Counted from the first letter of the stretch, positions 26,401 through 33,450 are shown. The stretch is 64,000 bases of DNA from Emticicia oligotrophica DSM 17448 (GCF_000263195.1 NC_018748.1:1426001-1490000); one strand, 5' to 3'. A program made the numbers and translations. Notes: generated by a model from the sequence alone, not told the origin.

Positions 26401-28042
26401 CTCAGCAACTATTGATGGAACGGAGACTTATTTATGTAATGCCCCAATACCGATGAGCACAGCAGCCACTGGCTATTTAGCCAAGCTATGTGAAGATATT
26501 GGACAGCTTAAAGACGAAAATGGCAAAAGTTTTCTAAAGAATGCAGATGGCACCATGAGCGAAGCCAATGCCAAACAGATGTTTGCTTTGGTAGAGCAAG
26601 CTCTCAAAAATAGTGATAACAGCGACCTTAGTAATTTTACGACTCCAACTGACCAAGCAGCTATTTTGGCAGCCTTACAGACAGGAAACTGCACAGCCTT
26701 TGGCACCGAAATGGCCAAAGGTTACAGCAATACAATAACAGCTGGGGGCTATAATACAACCATACTAAGTACGTTTGAGGAAACAGAGCGAACAGCTTTA
26801 AAAGTACTTTATCAACTACCCGAAGCCATAAAGGCAATATTGGCACGCATACGCCAAGGCAATATTGATAAAAAAGAGAGTATCAGCATTAGTGATATTA
26901 TTCATAACTATGAAATAGCGTTTGGTATGGTAAAGAAAAAAGACGGTGTGATGGAATATTATCAACCATTGGTATTATCAGATGGAATAACTACTGTAAG
27001 TGCCATACAGCTACTCTTTAGTGATAATATCGTGAAGGTAAATCCAGTACCATTACCACCAGCAGTTGATATATCATTAAAAGATAGACATGAGAAAGAA
27101 ACAACAATAGGTTATGGATATGAAAGTAGGGCTTCAGCTAACTGGATTACAATTACTAATAATAACAAAGAGGAATTTCAAGCTTTGAAGCAATATCTTA
27201 ATCCACCTTCTTATACAGCTACTTTCCCGATTACGGGCGAACAATTAAGAGAAATATATTGTGATGATGTAAATAAATGTAAAAAGCCTTCATTGGACAA
27301 ATGTATTGAGGTAGCCAACTTAATTAATAAATATAGTGATAAGTTTGGCATAAACTCATCTCTCAGAATGAGTCATTTTTTGGGTCAAATTGGATGGGAG
27401 TCAGGTAGGCTTACAGCTATGGGTGCAAAAAGTGGTGAGGGTACTTGTTTTAAAGAATCAAGTAAAGGTTGGAGAATTTGGTTTGGATTAACATGGAAGG
27501 AAATACCATTTGATAAAGAAGGATGCCCAGATGCTCCCTCAAATGCAAATAAACCAAGAAAGAAAAAAAATGATTGGTCTGATATTTCAGAAGTACCCAA
27601 GAAATATATATGTGATGGGGGAGAAGTAGATGCGAAAACTGCGGGAAAAAACTTGTATTGTTATGTATATCGATGCGAAGGAGGAAATGGAGATGAGAAT
27701 AGTTGCGATGGATTCCGTTACAGAGGACATGGGATTATGCAGCTAACCTGGAAAAAACAATATGTGGCATTTGATAATTGGCTCCAAAAAAATGGATTTA
27801 GCCACGATTACAATAAAGTTCTCTCGGAACCAGACGAAGGTTTCAAGAATATAGAATTAGAAATATTATCGGGAATGTGGTTTTGGGATAAAACTGATTG
27901 TAATGAAACCGCTGATAATATAGAAAGCGGCTCTACACAAGATGAGTTCGATAAAATTACCAAAAAAATTAATACTGGATTAGATGCCAGCGAGAAAAGA
28001 AAAGAGATATTTGAAAAAGCATATTCCAAATTAAAAAAATAA
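20411..28042 (+). CDS. giant secreted Ig-repeat protein with C-terminal GH19 lytic domain (polymorphic-toxin-like)
   Basis: A 2,543-residue protein. A signal peptide covers residues 1-35 (ending CFGVVFAQ). An N-terminal beta-rich region (36-300) and an FN3-like domain (about 298-393) follow. A helical stretch (about 590-700) leads to two further FN3-like domains (about 702-877). About a dozen Cys-containing Ig-like repeats of 70-90 residues follow (about 878-1970), typified by LTANGC...ISW and TYTATC. A pre-terminal region contains the junction repeated downstream (about 2136-2264). The tip is GH19-like, with MSHFLGQIGWESG around the catalytic Glu and RGHGIMQLTW (about 2265-2543). GH19 enzymes cut chitin or peptidoglycan glycans. 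No T9SS sorting domain is seen at the C-terminus. Base composition turns clearly more AT-rich near 22,700. It is followed 5 nt later by a secreted SH3-type protein. Confidence 0.8.
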   Translation: MTINYAIKSITKRIGKTPLLVQLLLSTCFGVVFAQNYPVTCTPIVKPSYSLKWSELSTSTDMFKVHLLLKDLTKHSVDVYLKIRLSGVGIDIRTVDGFIPNQTLTLIPGQPRMLTTSDLAEYFNISNLVVDGVDISALYNGGRLPEGLYTWTVEAYEIDRNRQVSNTGMALMNVFKNYPPIINIPQDGAILPVTTPQNVLFSWTSRSTASLNAAQGKTYKLRIYPLNNDDDPNVVANSGIQPIEITTTNPYFNYVAGNIPLEKGKRYAVQVQESDANGADEYENEGKSQVVTFSYGKPCIAPEGLVVNPIGKGRVQITCEATAEDAETYPITGWYKQASTAVWNSLPLNNNNAVISGLKDKTVYEFKLSSACGDNTNTMTALSAGDLLPSGDASTDPVTFKIDDSEFDEEVEELDPAILDPYTIGVTLNADGTTRPVETLEGIFNKIIKPKCVTDADAYAECSPNHPFVDLPPVDAEDLRSLNVGDVLGIYDYAVLVTATNGSSPFSGKGLVRLPFLDNAFMAVEFSGIKAKKGEAGTQGGCVYEVGDYFRTCQISQTDLQNEQVRTIADIIKLTEPTVFHGDLEVAIKKYQEKGSEIATKGTASPQEKQDLLTYTKGVETAVGTWKDKFSEVFGSGETDPKIAEILGDMTAILTQLNADKQTIEGGTPPAGTSYPTIPDLKAKIDAIIEKIKALQQENSPKPPKIQNVLATNIGYNEATLTWQGDPRFTKYVISYKTADGGELLETVYSNRLDIKKLQENSQYGFKIEGYVGDEVVDRYEKGAFKTLMHKLPPPINLLSTKLTGKSTKLSWDKDPKHKSYKLIYKSRDGELHTIFPQTNEVIIDNLDPTEVYPYEVIALSDNLVSDAANSEFTTGLLCSVSLKVSNLNISKGEQTTLTASCGSTISWYNGGEDVGVIQGNIISWQNGETATISSDKKMLVVTPPQNTSYTVVCEITDGIETKSCTSTSLISVQPEICKYFTLNASKNIVESGSPIILTANGCVGNFSWDNQIGYEKIITVRPVDNSSFSATCKTEESTCIAKVDVGIMEEEKCACSISQTINYNLSCGFWGLGQCDHYVFSLKCFAAYPSALKTSWDYSGKSKDIQEYTKNIEQSYSIKVFEVVEPKSSGIVTATYSFMDGMICKKSTIINTKEKNCDFSITQKIESDGGITLTQAGCSAGNTVIWDDGTGGIKGVLTQQPSITVPPIDKKYTAICGRSSCVAETYVKNPVSLGLLVTAQDLSGNPKTYNNGKVLDIPVTEYPVKIDALYCNGNLTWSSSPQVELNINNNSISISTPPIQTTTYIATCIKDNIVMQQSVTINILSKSCFALEAPATIEMGEDVALTVTENSGCVGDITWFQGDALIDEGTEIFVTPLQNTTYTAKCSNPQCAESVTIKVKPCSLDIASSTGKNSVKMGETATLTVEGCSAGTINWQGGDADGESGNEIIVRPFEKTTYTATCDIVDGCSKTIIIDVITDLPPKIPCENFTLTANKTEANIGENITLTANGCTGGTISWPNNSTIVSVNTAKVTISTCGENNYAATCQKGGQVGTSQVKINGNLNFTVEPITASIPINSSKSVIITANGCESGSINWTTAEATKSITVTQVGNYAATCTLEGCPTTTKNSTVSSSCPDLKILASKNAIETTTDITMTVVGCSGGTVTWNDGLVATSMVRTLSITPPTSPQIFTVTCSLCTVNNKASTTITKLIRPTPTDCARAGFATLASRDVYYENEEYPISLGITNSYNCPGTISWNVPDPNNVRPTVSNNTYYATCTYEGQQCDASKVTITVRPCSDFRVEPIQSYTTTTTVKGLGCYGSISWNNIVKLGGLNGGSFQFEVPTSAGIGKVTCDLPKCERQITISTKKDCPTLTWGESPTCFQERGWDGRYYTSDQHTFTLDNNACPYYAITLANETGEFANERTSKTLRIVRSATAPRKLILRCFSDATHSKEVCKTETPYLPLGPLGTNSCPITTTASADPNSETEPNSRILNSATIDGTETYLCNAPIPMSTAATGYLAKLCEDIGQLKDENGKSFLKNADGTMSEANAKQMFALVEQALKNSDNSDLSNFTTPTDQAAILAALQTGNCTAFGTEMAKGYSNTITAGGYNTTILSTFEETERTALKVLYQLPEAIKAILARIRQGNIDKKESISISDIIHNYEIAFGMVKKKDGVMEYYQPLVLSDGITTVSAIQLLFSDNIVKVNPVPLPPAVDISLKDRHEKETTIGYGYESRASANWITITNNNKEEFQALKQYLNPPSYTATFPITGEQLREIYCDDVNKCKKPSLDKCIEVANLINKYSDKFGINSSLRMSHFLGQIGWESGRLTAMGAKSGEGTCFKESSKGWRIWFGLTWKEIPFDKEGCPDAPSNANKPRKKKNDWSDISEVPKKYICDGGEVDAKTAGKNLYCYVYRCEGGNGDENSCDGFRYRGHGIMQLTWKKQYVAFDNWLQKNGFSHDYNKVLSEPDEGFKNIELEILSGMWFWDKTDCNETADNIESGSTQDEFDKITKKINTGLDASEKRKEIFEKAYSKLKK
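26817..27200 (+). repeat. junction repeat, copy 1 (inside the giant gene)
   Basis: About 384 nt, encoding the segment just before the GH19 tip. Copy 2 at 28841-29223 is about 95% identical by eye; copy 3 at 31012-31167 covers the last part. Identity stops abruptly at the start of the tip domain. Confidence 0.9.
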
Positions 28043-28047
28043 AATTT

Positions 28048-28836
28048 ATGAAAAAAAACAAGAAAATTAAATACTTCATTTTGTTGTATGTATGTTTCTC
28101 TTTCGACGCTATTTCACAAGAAAGAGTTAAAATTGAAGATTTGTTAAATAAGATTTGGAAATTAGATACTGAAAACTTGGCCCCAAAATATAAATATGAG
28201 AATTATGAACAATTTGTATTTTTTGAAAAAAATATAAGATATCATGCTAACTATTATCCAAAAGATAAAGAGACTTTTAAAGGAAGCCTTCAAGAGGTTG
28301 AATACCACTTTTTATCAGACAGTGTTATGAATATTTTTATTTCAAAAGAATATGATAATGATAGCTTAATCATAAAATTCTTCAATGATATACAAAATAA
28401 AAGTTTTTTAAGAGATACCCTGTCTTTAGATTTTACAAATAAAATGATGAGTGCCAATATCATTCATATCAAAAGAGAGGGTTTTAAAATTATAGATGCA
28501 CACTTATATACGTATGACTTTTATAATGAAAATATATTTATTCAATATGGATATGGTTGGACACCGGGACAACCTCAAAGCGGATTGGTTTATAGTAGTG
28601 TAAATAGTATTCCCGCAGAAATTATTAAAAAAATTAAAGAATTAAGAAGAAAAAGGTTGAAAACAATATTGGTTCCTAAATCTAATTTGTTTAATACTCC
28701 CAATGTAGCAACTAAAATGTATTTAGTAAAAGGGAATGAGATAGAGATTTTAGAAAAAAAGAGTGAATGGTTAAAAATAAGATATTATGGCAAAAAGATA
28801 GTTGAAGGGTGGATTAAGAAGAGTGATGTGGAGTAG
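28048..28836 (+). CDS. secreted SH3-type protein, candidate immunity protein 1
   Basis: A 262-residue protein that starts 5 nt after the giant gene. It has a basic N-terminus and hydrophobic core ending at AISQE (signal peptide, about residues 1-25). A central domain of unknown family (about 26-205) follows. The C-terminal bacterial SH3-like domain (about 208-262) has NLFNTPNVATKMYLVKGNE and EWLKIRYYGK...EGWI. SH3b domains often bind cell wall. Export plus tight linkage to a peptidoglycan-type hydrolase tip suggest a periplasmic immunity or inhibitor protein; this is inference. The coding sequence is very AT-rich with many lysines and asparagines, unlike the flanking chromosome. Confidence 0.55.
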   Translation: MKKNKKIKYFILLYVCFSFDAISQERVKIEDLLNKIWKLDTENLAPKYKYENYEQFVFFEKNIRYHANYYPKDKETFKGSLQEVEYHFLSDSVMNIFISKEYDNDSLIIKFFNDIQNKSFLRDTLSLDFTNKMMSANIIHIKREGFKIIDAHLYTYDFYNENIFIQYGYGWTPGQPQSGLVYSSVNSIPAEIIKKIKELRRKRLKTILVPKSNLFNTPNVATKMYLVKGNEIEILEKKSEWLKIRYYGKKIVEGWIKKSDVE

Positions 28837-28840
28837 GATT

Positions 28841-29223
28841 TACCCGAAGCCATAAGGTAATATTGGCACGCATACGCCAAGGCAATATTGATAAAAAAGA
28901 GAGTGTCAGCATTAGTGATATTATTCATAACTATGAAATAGCGTTTGGTATGGTAAAGAAAAAAGACGGTGTGATGGAATATTATCAACCATTGGTATTA
29001 TCGGATGGAACAACTAACGTAAGTGCCATACAGCTACTCTTTAGTGATAATATCGTGAAGGTAAACCCAGTACCTTTACCACCAGCGATAGATATTAGTT
29101 TAAAAGATAGACATGAGAAAGAAACAACAATAGGTTATGGATATGAAAGTAGGGCTTCAGCTAACTGGATTACAATTACTAATAATAACAAAGAGGAATT
29201 TCAAGACTTAAAGCAGTATCTTG
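28841..29223 (+). repeat. junction repeat, copy 2 (start of orphan cassette)
   Basis: Direct repeat of 26817-27200 beginning 5 nt after the stop codon of the preceding gene. By my reading it has about 18 substitutions and one single-base deletion near 28855. The deletion puts a stop (TAA) into the original frame; the frame is open again downstream of it. Confidence 0.9.
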
Positions 29224-30047
29224 GAGGAGAAGCTAATTGTGATATGGCTAAAGATTTGACGCTTGAACAATTAAAAACAATAGCTCCACATGCCAGCAAA
29301 GCCAATAGAGTAAAATATTTAGAACCTCTTAACCAGACTATGCTTGCTAATGAAATAAATACTATTTTGAGAAAAGCTCATTTTTTAGGTACTCTTCTAC
29401 ACGAATCTGGAAGTTTTCGTTATAATCGAGAAAGTGGAAAAAGTAATGATTCTTATGGCGGATTTCCAGGCAGAGGATTAATTCAGATTACAGGTAAAGA
29501 TAATTACACTAAGTATGGTCTTTTTGCCAATGAAGATGTTACCTCTACACAAGAAAACAAAGAAAAAATGGAAAAATTGCCACACAGCGTTTATTCAGCA
29601 GGATGGTTTTGGAGTGAAACAAATTTAAATCCAATAGCTGATGATAACGACTTATTGTATATTTCTTATAAAGTTAATGGTGCCTATAATAATATTGATG
29701 ATAGAAACGATAGGTTCACGGATGCTATGTCTGGATTAGATGCTTCTGTATGCTTAAATAAAAAAAATTCTGAACTCTTAAGTTTTCCTTTTGAAAGGAG
29801 TAGGATATATAACAATGCAGATGCTGCTTTTAAATGGGGAATTTGGCACGATAGTACCCCTAAAATGTATAACCCATTAGGTGCAAAAAAAGACACAAAT
29901 GAGGCACTAAAAGGTTACTTAAGGGCCAAAGAATTATGGGATATTGACAAAGTAAATGCTATTTTAGCAAAACCTGAAAATAAAATGACTAATAAAGAAA
30001 AAATATATATAAAAAAATGGAACATTATTTTAGAAGAAACCAATTAA
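28863..30047 (+). CDS. orphan toxin-tip cassette: junction segment fused to a second GH19-like domain
   Basis: An open frame of about 394 codons with no convincing start: it begins at a TTG inside the repeat, the first ATG is about 28 codons further on, and no signal peptide is present. Residues 1-120 repeat the pre-tip region of the giant protein. The rest is a different GH19-like domain, with RKAHFLGTLLHESGSF (catalytic Glu), GFPGRGLIQITGKDNYTKYG, AGWFWSE and a VNGAYNNIDDR element. It shares the fold but little sequence with the giant protein's own tip. It is best read as a silent alternative C-terminus that could replace tip 1 by recombination in the repeat. It could instead be a decayed duplicate or a separately expressed cytoplasmic enzyme. 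Confidence 0.7.
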   Translation: MARIRQGNIDKKESVSISDIIHNYEIAFGMVKKKDGVMEYYQPLVLSDGTTNVSAIQLLFSDNIVKVNPVPLPPAIDISLKDRHEKETTIGYGYESRASANWITITNNNKEEFQDLKQYLGGEANCDMAKDLTLEQLKTIAPHASKANRVKYLEPLNQTMLANEINTILRKAHFLGTLLHESGSFRYNRESGKSNDSYGGFPGRGLIQITGKDNYTKYGLFANEDVTSTQENKEKMEKLPHSVYSAGWFWSETNLNPIADDNDLLYISYKVNGAYNNIDDRNDRFTDAMSGLDASVCLNKKNSELLSFPFERSRIYNNADAAFKWGIWHDSTPKMYNPLGAKKDTNEALKGYLRAKELWDIDKVNAILAKPENKMTNKEKIYIKKWNIILEETN

Positions 30048-30049
30048 AT

Positions 30050-31000
30050 ATGAAAGTCATGGCAACGCTTGCTTTTGTTATGTTTATGCTTGGAGAAGTT
30101 AAAGCCCAATACATGGAAAAAATTAATTTTATTAATAATAATAGATTTGACGGTATTTCATTGTCTAATAAAATACTCAATGAAGAGAAGGTTAAAAAAA
30201 AGTTTGTCATAGCTTATAAGAACGAAAAAAAAATTGATTCAGTAAAAAAAGAAAATGAGATATTTTTTAGTAAAAATAAAGCAAAAAACCAATATACTTT
30301 ACGTGGCTTTTATCCTACAATTCCATTTTCAAGTGTTGATACTGTCAAAAATACCTTTTTTAATCTTGTATATACTTACACCATAGGCGGTTGGTATTAT
30401 AGTGAATTGCAATTTATATATAAAAATGATCTTCGTCTCAATAGATGGTCTTTAGCCTTTGTCCGAGTGATTGAGAATAAAACTAATTTTCAAAAAGATA
30501 TAGAGGAAGTAGGTTTTGAACCTAATCCTACAATCATTTCATGGAGAAGACCAAATAAAGTTATTGATTTTTTCTCATTAGATAAAATCAATCTTGATTC
30601 AACACAGACTCTCTCGTACTTACCAGTTTTAGTTTATAACAAAAAAATAAAAGAGGAATATCAAAGAAAAAACTATTCTTTCTTTAAAAATACTTTTACT
30701 GAGTCAGAGATAGAATATTTACTCTGTTTATATCAGAGAACTCCAGACTCAATTGAGTTTTTTAATAATTTAGGCTACTACTTAGAAGAAATCAATATGA
30801 ATAAAGAGGCTATCTATCTTTTAAATATTGTAATTGGTTTTGACAAATTCCGAACTGTTGCCTACCTAAATTTGGGTGATGCGTATTGGGCAGCGAAAGA
30901 TTTTGCAAAAGCCAAAGAGATGTATAAAATCTATCAGACACAGATGATAAATAATAGAAGCGAAGACCGAATTCCTAATAGGGTCTTGAAAAGATTATGA
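30050..31000 (+). CDS. secreted TPR-containing protein, candidate immunity protein 2
   Basis: A 316-residue protein starting at ATG 30050, 2 nt after the cassette stop. An in-frame ATG at 30017 lies inside the cassette and would spoil the signal peptide. The signal peptide is MKVMATLAFVMFMLGEVKAQ. The middle is of unknown family. The C-terminal third has TPR-like helical repeats (EFFNNLGYYLEEINMNKEA and AYLNLGDAYWAAKDFAKAKE). It occupies the same position relative to tip 2 that the SH3 protein has relative to tip 1, but is unrelated to it, as expected of cognate immunity proteins. It is strongly AT-rich. Function is inferred only from arrangement and export signal. Confidence 0.5.
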   Translation: MKVMATLAFVMFMLGEVKAQYMEKINFINNNRFDGISLSNKILNEEKVKKKFVIAYKNEKKIDSVKKENEIFFSKNKAKNQYTLRGFYPTIPFSSVDTVKNTFFNLVYTYTIGGWYYSELQFIYKNDLRLNRWSLAFVRVIENKTNFQKDIEEVGFEPNPTIISWRRPNKVIDFFSLDKINLDSTQTLSYLPVLVYNKKIKEEYQRKNYSFFKNTFTESEIEYLLCLYQRTPDSIEFFNNLGYYLEEINMNKEAIYLLNIVIGFDKFRTVAYLNLGDAYWAAKDFAKAKEMYKIYQTQMINNRSEDRIPNRVLKRL

Positions 31001-31218
31001 TAGATACTCCTCTACTCTTTAGTGATAATATCGTGAAGGTAAACCCAGTACCTTTACCACCAGCGATAGATATTAGTTTAAAAGATAGACATGAGAAAGG
31101 AACGACAATAGGTTATGGATATGAAAGTAGGGCTTCAACTAACTGGATTACAATTACTGATAATAACGGCGGTGTTCCAAATTTGAGGATAAGCATTTTA
31201 GAGAAAATTGAGCATTAA
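30997..31218 (+). pseudogene. third junction fragment with truncated tip
   Basis: A 73-codon frame overlapping the previous stop by 4 nt. Bases 31012-31167 are a third copy of the junction, closest to copy 2. After that the frame continues only as GGVPNLRISILEKIEH and stops. No lytic domain follows. It looks like the stub of another cassette, later truncated by insertion-sequence activity at 31326 onward. Confidence 0.7.
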
Positions 31219-31325
31219 ATCAAAATATTTCAAAGCAAAAAACCAATAATTAAAGAATAGAATTAGAAATTCACCGATAAATATATATTTAATGGCAGCA
31301 TCCTTAGAGCATTCGTGTTACAGAT

Positions 31326-31840
31326 TTGGGGATGAGCCTATCAGATGCTCAACAATGTAGTGGTAATATTGTAAAAAATGGAAAAATATTGGGTAAACAG
31401 CAATATAAATGCAAAGAATGCAACAAAAGATTTCAGTTAGATTATACCTATAAGGCTTGTGAGCCTTGCACCAGCCCGAATATTGTTGCACTGATAAAAG
31501 AAGGCTATGGTATTCGCTCAATAGCAAGGCTTTTAAGTATTTTGGCAAGCTCGGTTTTAGTACGAATTCGTAAAATTGAAGCGAAAATCCAACAAACAAC
31601 CATCGTAAAAGGAAAAGAATTTGAAGTCGATGAACTCAGAACCTATATCAAAAAGAAAGATAAACCTATTTGGATTGTGTTGGCATTAGAGCGAAGTACC
31701 AAAAAGATAGTGACTTTTAATATCGGTATCTAATAAACAACAAAATCCATAGTACGAAGCAGTATAGTACAAATCACGTCGAAAGGGTCAATTTAAACTT
31801 ACGGACGAACTTGAAAATATATTTTTGGTATTGAAATACA
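31326..31840 (+). pseudogene. IS1-family transposase remnant
   Basis: Codons 31326-31733 encode a zinc-finger-like N-terminus (YKCKECNKRFQ), YGIRSIARLL and a catalytic-domain start, EFEVDELRTYIKKKDKPIW. This is the layout of IS1-type transposases. The frame then stops. A separate fragment at about 31763-31815 reads STNHVERVNLNLRTNLK, and KIYFW follows at about 31816-31830, both matching the family's C-terminus. The middle of the catalytic domain is missing, so the element is inactive. I do not see intact terminal inverted repeats. Confidence 0.75.
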
Positions 31841-31850
31841 CCTTCTTATT

Positions 31851-31882
31851 CCCTCAGGGTCTTCGGCTCGAGACCCTGAGGG
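31851..31882. repeat. REP-like hairpin, copy A
   Basis: Perfect 12-bp stem (31851-31862 / 31871-31882, CCCTCAGGGTCT) with an 8-nt loop. A related hairpin with the same CTCAGrGTCT...CGAGACCCTGAGG core lies at 33409-33440. It sits just upstream of a decayed RAYT-like gene. Confidence 0.65.
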
Positions 31883-31933
31883 AACATTGGTCTAAGCAAA
31901 TAGGGATAATCTAAAAACACAAAGAACAAAAAC

Positions 31934-32503
31934 ATGGCAGTAAAGGTAAGACAAGACCAGCGAGCAACAATCTACTTTGTAACATTTACTTGCTATAAAT
32001 GGCTACCTCTTTTTGAAGAAACCACGTTATATGACAATATCTATAATTGGTTAAGCTGCTGAACGAGAAAGGCATTAAAACAGTAGGTTATGTACTCATG
32101 CCAAATTATTTACATTGTATGCTTTATTTACCCAAAGAAGCATCCGAATTATATGGGGATGCCCATTTAAAATCATCAGTAATGCTAAGCGTTTGATGGC
32201 TTATGAAATTGTCAAAAGATTAGAGCAAGCAGGTAAATCAGCATTATTAGCAAAACTCGAAGAGGGCGTAAAAGTCAAAGAAGACAAAAAGGGAAAATTG
32301 CACCAAGTATTTAAAGAAAGCTTTGATGCAAAGGAGTGCTTTAATCAAAATTTTATCATTCAAAAATTAGATTATCCAATTAGTAGATTATGGGATTCAA
32401 TCAGTGATTATTTACTATATCCTCTCCTTCAGCAAGGTTTTATGATTTGAATGAAGTAAATGAACTCGTAGTTTTAACCTATTATCAAGATGTCTGTGTT
32501 TGA
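31934..32503 (+). pseudogene. RAYT/IS200-like transposase pseudogene
   Basis: Three or more frames must be joined to read it. They are MAVKVRQDQRATIYFVTFTC (31934 on), GIKTVGYVLMPNYLHCML, NAKRLMAYEIVKRLEQAGK...KGKLHQVFKESFDAKEC...FIIQKLDY, and RFYDLNEVNELVVLTYYQDV ending at TGA 32501. This is the usual order of REP-associated tyrosine transposases. The HUH motif is damaged (PNYLH instead of HxH), and part of the sequence before NAKR appears deleted. Inactive. Confidence 0.75.
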
Positions 32504-32603
32504 TAGTACAATACCATCAATATCCTTAGCCAAAGATCCTGATGGAACGGAAAATACCAATGAAAAACGGAGGCTTTAAGGAAACTCTGAATCATGATAT
32601 AAA

Positions 32604-33338
32604 CTATTGAAACACCAACCTCAACCCAAAACTAATAATTCTATAATCGGGGCTAAAATTATTACGATAAGTAACACGACAGTATTCCGCACCATCTAAA
32701 AAACTACCCCCACGCAAAACCCTTTGATTAAGTTTCCCCTGCTCTTCATAGGCACTTCCATCTACAGGCTTATCTTTCAAATAACCATACCTATCCTCAC
32801 ACCATTCCCATACATTTCCACTCATATCATAAATACCCAATGCATTAGGTAACTTTAAGCCAACTGACATAGTTTGCTTATTTGAATTTTCAGAATACCA
32901 AGCTAAATCGTTGATTTCTGTTCCTCCAGAATATTCTAATTTGGGTTTATCCCACCATTTACCTCCTCGGGCAGCATATTCCCATTGTGCTTCACTCGGT
33001 AAGCAAAACTCTCCTTTTAAATCAGGATATTTTTCTTTAATTTCCACATTTAACTTTGACAAAAAACTATATTTCCCATCGCCGATATCATCGTATGAAA
33101 CCATTGTTACGGGATGATGATGACCTTTAATTCTTGATGGGTCTAAGCCCGTAACCTCTTTATACAATTCTTGCGTAACTAAATACTTACCAATATAATA
33201 GCCCTCTTCGAAACAAATTGCTAATTCATTATCTCCCATCATAAAATCACCCGGCTCAACATACACCAGCTCGGTAAAATCTAAGCCAAATAATCTTAAA
33301 GGTTTCCCTTCGTAGATCAGTAAACCGCCTTCTTGCAT
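32604..33338 (-). CDS. SUMF1/FGE-sulfatase-domain protein
   Basis: A 244-residue protein with the formylglycine-generating-enzyme fold. Motifs are PGDFMMGDNE, VTQELYKEVTG, CLPSEAQWEYAARGGKWW, LGIYDMSGNVWEWCEDRYG, RVLRGGSFLDGAEYCRVTYRNN and a final SFGLRLV. True FGEs have two catalytic cysteines near the C-terminus; only one Cys is seen in that segment (the common CRxxxR position). A binding or other enzymatic role is therefore more likely than formylglycine synthesis. No signal peptide is evident. It is the first ordinary gene after the decayed mobile elements. Confidence 0.85.
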   Translation of the reverse strand: MQEGGLLIYEGKPLRLFGLDFTELVYVEPGDFMMGDNELAICFEEGYYIGKYLVTQELYKEVTGLDPSRIKGHHHPVTMVSYDDIGDGKYSFLSKLNVEIKEKYPDLKGEFCLPSEAQWEYAARGGKWWDKPKLEYSGGTEINDLAWYSENSNKQTMSVGLKLPNALGIYDMSGNVWEWCEDRYGYLKDKPVDGSAYEEQGKLNQRVLRGGSFLDGAEYCRVTYRNNFSPDYRIISFGLRLVFQ

Positions 33339-33408
33339 AAAAAAATTGTTTTTTCAAAAATCGAATTTATCAAAGCCTTATTAAACAAATTAGAATCAAT
33401 TCTATTTT

Positions 33409-33440
33409 CTCAGAGTCTCAGTTTTTCGCGAGACCCTGAG
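33409..33440. repeat. REP-like hairpin, copy B
   Basis: Stem 33409-33418 / 33431-33440 (CTCAGAGTCT / AGACCCTGAG, one G-T-type mismatch). It has the same core as the hairpin at 31851-31882. It lies between the leftward SUMF1 and DUF1080 genes. Confidence 0.6.
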
Positions 33441-33450
33441 GAAATACAAA

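Noticed and set aside
20411-28042. T9SS C-terminal sorting domain on the giant protein
   Set aside because: The last 80 residues are part of the GH19-like domain and end in a helical Lys-rich stretch; neither type A nor type B sorting motifs are seen. The export route beyond the signal peptide is unknown.
28847-28862. One-base deletion at the start of the orphan cassette as a sequencing error
   Set aside because: It cannot be excluded. The repeat copy also differs by many substitutions and has no upstream start in either frame, so the cassette is an orphan regardless.
31326-32503. Active mobile element at the end of the toxin array
   Set aside because: Both transposase genes are broken by deletion and frameshifts, and the HUH motif of the second is altered.
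32604-33338. Possible diversity-generating retroelement target (SUMF1-type variable protein)
   Set aside because: DGR variable proteins often have this fold, but I see no reverse transcriptase, no template repeat and no adenine-biased variable repeat near its 3' end.
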